Shown here in pieces: positions 58,899-64,000 of a stretch of DNA of 64,000 bases. The DNA is from Lotus japonicus (Eukaryota > Streptophyta > Magnoliopsida > Fabales > Fabaceae): the NCBI RefSeq assembly GCF_012489685.1, contig NC_080046.1:3660501-3724500 (forward strand), written 5' to 3'. Position 1 is the first letter of the stretch. The number at the start of each line of letters is the position of its first letter. The notes beneath the pieces were generated by a model. That model did no database searches. It was not told the DNA's origin and was given only the letters and a program-made list of their open reading frames with translations. Position numbers and translations under genes: made by a program.

Positions 58899-59006
58899 TT
58901 TGTACATCGAAAGTTAAATTGCACCCGTCAGGAATCAATCGCTCGACCTCCCCCTACCCAATCCATATGTGCCCCAGCTCCTACCACTTGATCTATCCCA
59001 CATGGA
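58899..59006 (-). mobile_element. SINE with 17-bp target duplication
   Basis: On the minus strand the element has an A-box-like TAGATCAAGTGGTAGGAGC and a B-box-like region (GTCGAGCGATTGATTCC), and ends in a run of A. It is flanked by the direct repeat CAATTTAATTCATTTTT at 58882-58898 and 59007-59023. About 108 bp; it lies in an intron of the RPA-like pseudogene. Confidence 0.85.
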
Positions 59007-59023
59007 CAATTTAATTCATTTTT

Positions 59024-59884
59024 AAAACCATTAAATATGTGATTATTAATTTTAATTATAGCTTATTTAATTGTTTAATTTGTGCTTCGAAAATTATATC
59101 CCCATTAGTTAATTTAAAAAAAAAACGTTTTGTTGTGAAAAAGGAAACATGCTCCGGTTTTTACATAATTAATTGTATAATTAAAACTAATTAAAGAATA
59201 TAAGATTTAATGAAATAATTAATTTAAATTTTGACTTAATATTAACGTGTCTTAAATTAAATTAAAAGTGAGAAAAACATATTGATCTTTGCACCCAACT
59301 AAATTTTTAATGTTTGTGCGTGGAAACAGTTTGAGGAACTCATCTTTTTCAGTAACTTTTAAGTTTTAAATCAGCACGTCATTACTTGGTATGAACTGCG
59401 TCACACTCAAATAACCCGCAAAGAAATAAATATTAGTTGGAATTGTCATTAAATATTGTTCAAATAATTATGAAATATTTTGTACGGACAAACATGTCTC
59501 TGTAGCACACTGCTTAAGAAATGTCACGATTGAACATTATTGTAGTATGTTTTAACCGAGCAGTTAACTCATATTCCCTTAGAAATTTTTTTTAGTGGTC
59601 GGGTGTTATTTACATATTGAACATGTTGGTGTTTTATACATAAGTTTATTTTAGAATATAGATCAAATTTATTAAATGTATCTTGATGCCTTGTTACTAT
59701 TCCAAATAATATGATAACAACAATAACAATATGTTTGTTATCTCTTGCACTTAGAACAAATTCACCGTATAGAATATATTAAATTTTTTCCTGAAAAAAT
59801 AACCAATAACTGTTGGTCAAATGTTTTCTCGGCATTTAAAAATCCTTTGTTTTTCCGTTTTATTATGATAAAAGAAAACTTACC
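59024..59884. other. AT-rich intron-like DNA in the RPA pseudogene
   Basis: No confident exon was found between the zinc-ribbon exon and the exon at 59885. Confidence 0.4.
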
Positions 59885-60569
59885 CTTAAGATTCGATTTC
59901 AATGTCTCTGAAATTCTTCGCCATTTCATTTTGCTCATATCCTTGATAGTTTCCGACGTGCGTAATTTCTCCCATGATATATGTTTTCATGTTAATGTAA
60001 ATGCTTGCAAGTGACAATGTACGTGAAATTATTTAAATCAAGGCATTTACTTACCAACTAAGTATCTCCCATCGAAGTCATGGTTAAGAACATCATGAAC
60101 GTTGTCAAACTTCAGCTCACACAAAGGAACCATACTTTCATTATATTTAAATATCATCGTTCTAATCTGCAAGTGTATCTTATATTGATGTCTAGATGCA
60201 CTTATACCTTGAAAATTATGTCAGACGAAAAAATCTTCAAAGACATAAACTAATCCTTTGTTGATTAATTTTTCAAAACGTTCTAAAATGCTTAGCTACA
60301 CTCTGCGTGTATTGTTTGACCTTACAAATTGAGAAGTGTCATATTGATGTATGTCTCTAAAGTAAATTAAACTATATTGGGATATTTAATAATAAATTCG
60401 GTGTTTTTTGTTACTAACCTTTCGATCCATTAACAATAGATTATAGGTTGATGGAGGATTTCCTTCCCTTTCGGCTTCAAAAATCCACACCCTAATGACT
60501 CTGACGGCTGCTTCCCAGTCATGAGTTGTAGGATTTATTTGGTTACTATTACTGATCGAGGATTCATGA

Positions 60570-62725
60570 TGTAATTACTCATAAGAAAAGGAAAAACAAC
60601 TTGTGTTACAACGGAAAAAGTTTGATGCAATGCAATGGGTAAAATGACCTATTATTTAAGGCCTTTTACGGTTTTTTTTTCCTTTTTGAATATTAAAAGA
60701 TGAAATTATGATTAATTATTTTAATTTTTATAAAGTTTTTTTATGTGCGAATTTAATGTTTGATTTTTTCTTTTATTTGGGTTGATTTAGTGAATTAATT
60801 GTTCATCATATGTCTCATTATTTTAAGATTGTTTCCTTTTATTCCTTTTAAAATTCTAATCAATGTCATTCATTAGGTGATTATTTCCCTTTTTTACCTA
60901 AGATTCAAATTGATGTAACTTCGTACATATACTATGAACACAACTATCTTAACAGAATAATAAAAACACAATCCTTAAATTTCTAGTCATTTATGGATGA
61001 TTTATTGTTAATTTTTTGCTGATTTAATGCTAATTTATTTGTATTGATGAATGTTTTGATTAGGATTTTTCATTTATTTTGTATTTGTATTTATTGATGA
61101 ATGTTTTAATTATGATTTATTTATTTATTTTGTATTAGTATTTATTTGAGAAGCATTTATTTTGAAAAAATTCCAAGTAAGAAAAATCTATTTTAAAGTC
61201 ATTATTAAAATTGATTTCAAATTCTAGACGTTTTTTTATTTATTTCAAATTTAATAAGATGCTGAAATTATTAGTATTAAATGCCTTAAATTATTAAATT
61301 AAGAAATTATTAGTAGACATTATGTAGGTCTCATAAACTTTTTAATTTTATGTGTTGATTGGAAACATTAAATAGAATGACTATTTTGAAGGAAATTTTG
61401 GTTTAATAATGTAAATTTAATATGAATTAATTATTTCAGGTCAGTGTAGTTTTTAATTTGAATTATTTACATTACCCTATACATTACCATTATTTAAGAA
61501 CGTTGGAATTTATCAATGAATGGAAGCATTAACTTTTTTTTTAATAAAAAAAAATTAGTTTTGAAAGTTCTGCAGTTTTTTTTCACAATTAAAAGACTAA
61601 ATAATAAAAATTTATGGATCAAGTTTGGTATAATTATTATCGCAATAATAAGAGAATGTCGAATTTTTTTAATAAATGAATGCTTTATTTCTTATTTTGG
61701 TTAATCGAACCATTAACTTTTTTTTCATATTTATTGATTTGTATTTATTTGAGAAGCATAAATTTCGTAAAATTTCCAAGTGAAAGTTTTTTTTATCGAA
61801 AGGGAAAGATCCTCTCTCAACATAGGTACAGTAACCTAAAGCTCAAGTAAGAGTTTTTTTTAGAAAGCTAAAACTTTTAGTAGATGGAATGGTCAATAGT
61901 ACAAACAACACTCAACAAAGTGAGCGCATAATCCCTCAATAAAACATAGAAAAACCTAAAAAAGCAATTTAGGTCGAGTTAAATTGCTACCCGATGATCA
62001 TTTGGGTAAAAGTCCTTGGAATCAGATTGCAAGGGTGCACCGAAAGATAAAAGAAAAAGAGACCCAACACTTTAAAAACACCTCCAATGCACAAGTAAGA
62101 GCTTTTTTTATTAGGTTACAATCAAAGTTCTTTTCAAATTATGAAAGTGTTTTTTTTTATTTTTAAATTTCACATTTACTAACATGCTAAAATTAATAGT
62201 ATTAATTGACTAAAATTATTAAAAATTACTTATTATTTGAAATTATTTAGATCTTTCAATTTGATTTTTTTAGGTATTGATTGGATTGACTAAGTTATAT
62301 GACTATATTATTATCTTCTTTTTTTAATTTCCTTTGTTTGCATTTGTTAGGTGAAAATGTTTGAACTTTAATCACTTGTTTGAATAATTTTATATTTTTT
62401 TTATTCACATGGTAATATGTTTCTATACGCTTGAAGTAGAGTGTGCGTGAATGTTTTCCGATGTATCGAAAAAAAAAGTGTGTGTGAATGGTTATTTCTT
62501 CTTAATGGTGTTGTGGAAGATACAAATTTATTAAATCAAAAACCTTCATTTATTATATGAAGAAGAAGTGTAAAAAAACTTACAAAGAAAAAAAAATAAA
62601 AACAGTAAAAAAAACCATGTCCAAGCGAACGCCAAAAATAAAACATGAAGGACATTATAATAAATTGAGTCAATTTGTGATATCTCATGGATATCACCGT
62701 CATCCATAATTAATTCGACTACAAA
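60570..62725. other. AT-rich DNA, no gene seen
   Basis: Very AT-rich, with short direct repeats (for example TGTATTTATTGATGAATG twice near 61045 and 61085). No supported coding sequence. Confidence 0.5.
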
Positions 62726-62732
62726 ACTATTT

Positions 62733-62990
62733 ATATTGTGAAGTGATTAGCTTCGGATAAATCAACATATGAGGAACCTGTAATTTCTTTGACAAACTTC
62801 CCATTAGATTGAAGAAGATTGTCAATTTGTAGAAGACAAAGTTTCTTCAAGTAAGCTCTTGGGTCGATCAAATAATAACAAAAGTTGGAATGATACCTAG
62901 TTGCTTAAGAGTTCTGTGATATTCATGTTCGATGCCCTTAGCCAACAGTTTCCAAGTGTTATTCCATATTTTATATGGGCTACTCACAGT
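62733..62990 (-). pseudogene. Possible Helitron helicase remnant
   Basis: One minus frame reads CYYLIDPRAYLKKLCLLQIDNLLQSNGKFVKEI and stops near 62733. An adjacent frame upstream reads NTWKLLAKGIEHEYH. The phrase LLQSNGK after a short helical segment is like PIF1-type Helitron helicases. The match is short and frameshifted, so this is tentative. It is upstream of the RPA-like pseudogene on the same strand. Confidence 0.3.
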
Positions 62991-64000
62991 AGTTGTTATG
63001 AGAATTTAAGCACATAATCTTCTTAATTTATGAGAATTTTTAGTAGTTTAAAACGTAATTAATGCAGATATTCAAACACGCTAATTTTCAGCATTATTTT
63101 ATTTCACACGTACTAACATGCATAGATTATTAGTACACATTTATTAAAAAATTTAAAAATGTATCTTTTAGTCAATAATTAATAATGAATTTTTTAGTTT
63201 ATAGACTTTTTGAATTCATTGCGGTCATAACATGAATTGTAAAAAAAGAAATGGACGTAATTAAGGAATTAAAACTTATTTGGAATAACGATTAGTTTTT
63301 AAATAAATGACTGTTATTAGTTCACTAAATTTATAATCATTAATTTTAAAAAAATTGATGAACTTTAGGTTGGCTGAGCATTAATGGTATAACTAATTGA
63401 AATATTGACTTTGTATTAATGTGTAATAAATTATTCATAATTCAATTCAATTAAATGTCTGCACTCAAGCTATTAATACATGATTATTGTTTTTACATAG
63501 TAAGTATTTTTTCTTTAATTTCTGTATGAATATTTATACTCCCATCAGGCATTTAAAAAAACGTTTTGTATATAAAAATGGAAATAAAGATGAGATGTTT
63601 ATTAAATAATTAAGGGGGACAATGTTTAATTTTTAAAAAAAGTACGTTTTCTATTAATAAAAGTTAAAGAAGATCACATTTTTATTAAATAATTATTAGT
63701 AGACTTAGAGTAAAGGTAAGTAATTGACATTAACTTCTTATGAAATCATTAATAACTATAATTCAAATTTCAAATTTAAGATTTTTGTAGCATGATTATT
63801 TTTACCGTAAAAGAAAAGACATGACTTTTTAAGAATCTTTTATTCCACACTTAATAACATAATTAAGGCATTGAATTTGGAATAATGAATTTTATAAAAT
63901 TAATTGAAATTTTGACTAAGTATTAATGTATAATAATTTTTCTCATAATGTAATTCAATTAAATGTCTTTTATAAAGCAGTTAATACTTAATTTAATATG
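62991..64000. other. AT-rich DNA to the window end
   Basis: I see no gene. It may belong to the second Helitron. Confidence 0.4.

Larger units (their letters stand above)
58195..60568 (-). pseudogene. RPA1-like (replication factor A) pseudogene
   Basis: Exon-like pieces of a plant RPA large-subunit-like protein lie in order. About 60568-60419 reads DWEAAVRVIRVWIFEAE (first OB-fold strands) and ends at a good GT donor. 60166-60055 reads MVPLCELKFDNVHDVLNHDFDGRYLV. About 60003-59885 reads MGEITHVGNYQGYEQN. 58493-58343 reads DDWFYHDCICHG...YYCSKC, a four-Cys zinc ribbon. About 58260-58195 reads VADNAESATL. An in-frame TAA at about 59889 and a poor acceptor near 60005 mark it as dead. No start codon was found. 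Autonomous plant Helitrons often carry RPA-like genes. Confidence 0.7.
57342..64000 (-). mobile_element. Second Helitron, 3' end in window, 5' end not found
   Basis: On the minus strand the sequence ends in CTAG at 57342, followed by T. A hairpin (CCCGTGC/GCATGGG, one G-T pair, 3-base loop) lies 11 bases before it (57353-57369). The same architecture occurs at 23328-23363. On the same strand upstream lie an RPA1-like pseudogene and a possible helicase remnant, as expected for a plant Helitron. I could not find the 5' terminus (TC after A), so the extent up to the window edge is a guess. Confidence 0.55.

Overview
The window is plant nuclear DNA and very rich in transposable elements. It is a eudicot, most probably a papilionoid legume. 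The evidence is a Sirevirus-type Copia element with a long 3' ORF, a LINE with a zf-RVT tail, AT-rich intergenic DNA, spliced GT-AG genes and an endogenous pararetrovirus. I cannot name the species.

The dominant structure is one very large inverted repeat. The left arm is about 726-12641. The right arm is 15009-45565 once two later insertions are removed, and each arm is then about 11.9 kb. The 2.4 kb loop (12642-15008) holds a decayed caulimovirid fragment (protease, reverse transcriptase, RNase H) ending in a TA microsatellite. Read outward from the loop, each arm carries AT-rich DNA, a three-exon F-box/DUF295 gene, a tRNA-like repeat, retroelement fragments with a 139-aa ORF, a TA microsatellite, a 5' fragment of a NATA1-like acetyltransferase gene cut by an LTR, and a LINE 3' half.

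The right arm was then hit twice. A 6.5 kb Helitron (16891-23363) carries captured lipoxygenase exons. A 12.2 kb Copia/Sirevirus element (30271-42429) has both LTRs and a 5-bp target duplication. The left arm keeps the uninterrupted version of both sites, so both insertions can be mapped to the base.

To the right (46-64 kb) lie several further elements: a LINE RNase H tail with an inverted partner; a TIR element carrying an F-box/FBD-like fragment; a third NATA1-like 5' fragment; a gypsy-type transposon ORF (putative gypsy-type domain plus coiled coil) split by an LTR-like insertion; a MITE with a 10-bp target duplication; and a second Helitron. The second Helitron's 3' end is at 57342 on the minus strand, and its body contains an RPA1-like pseudogene, a SINE and a possible helicase remnant. 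It may run past the window end.

The only genes that look intact are the two F-box copies. Everything else is mobile-element DNA or gene fragments moved or cut by mobile elements.
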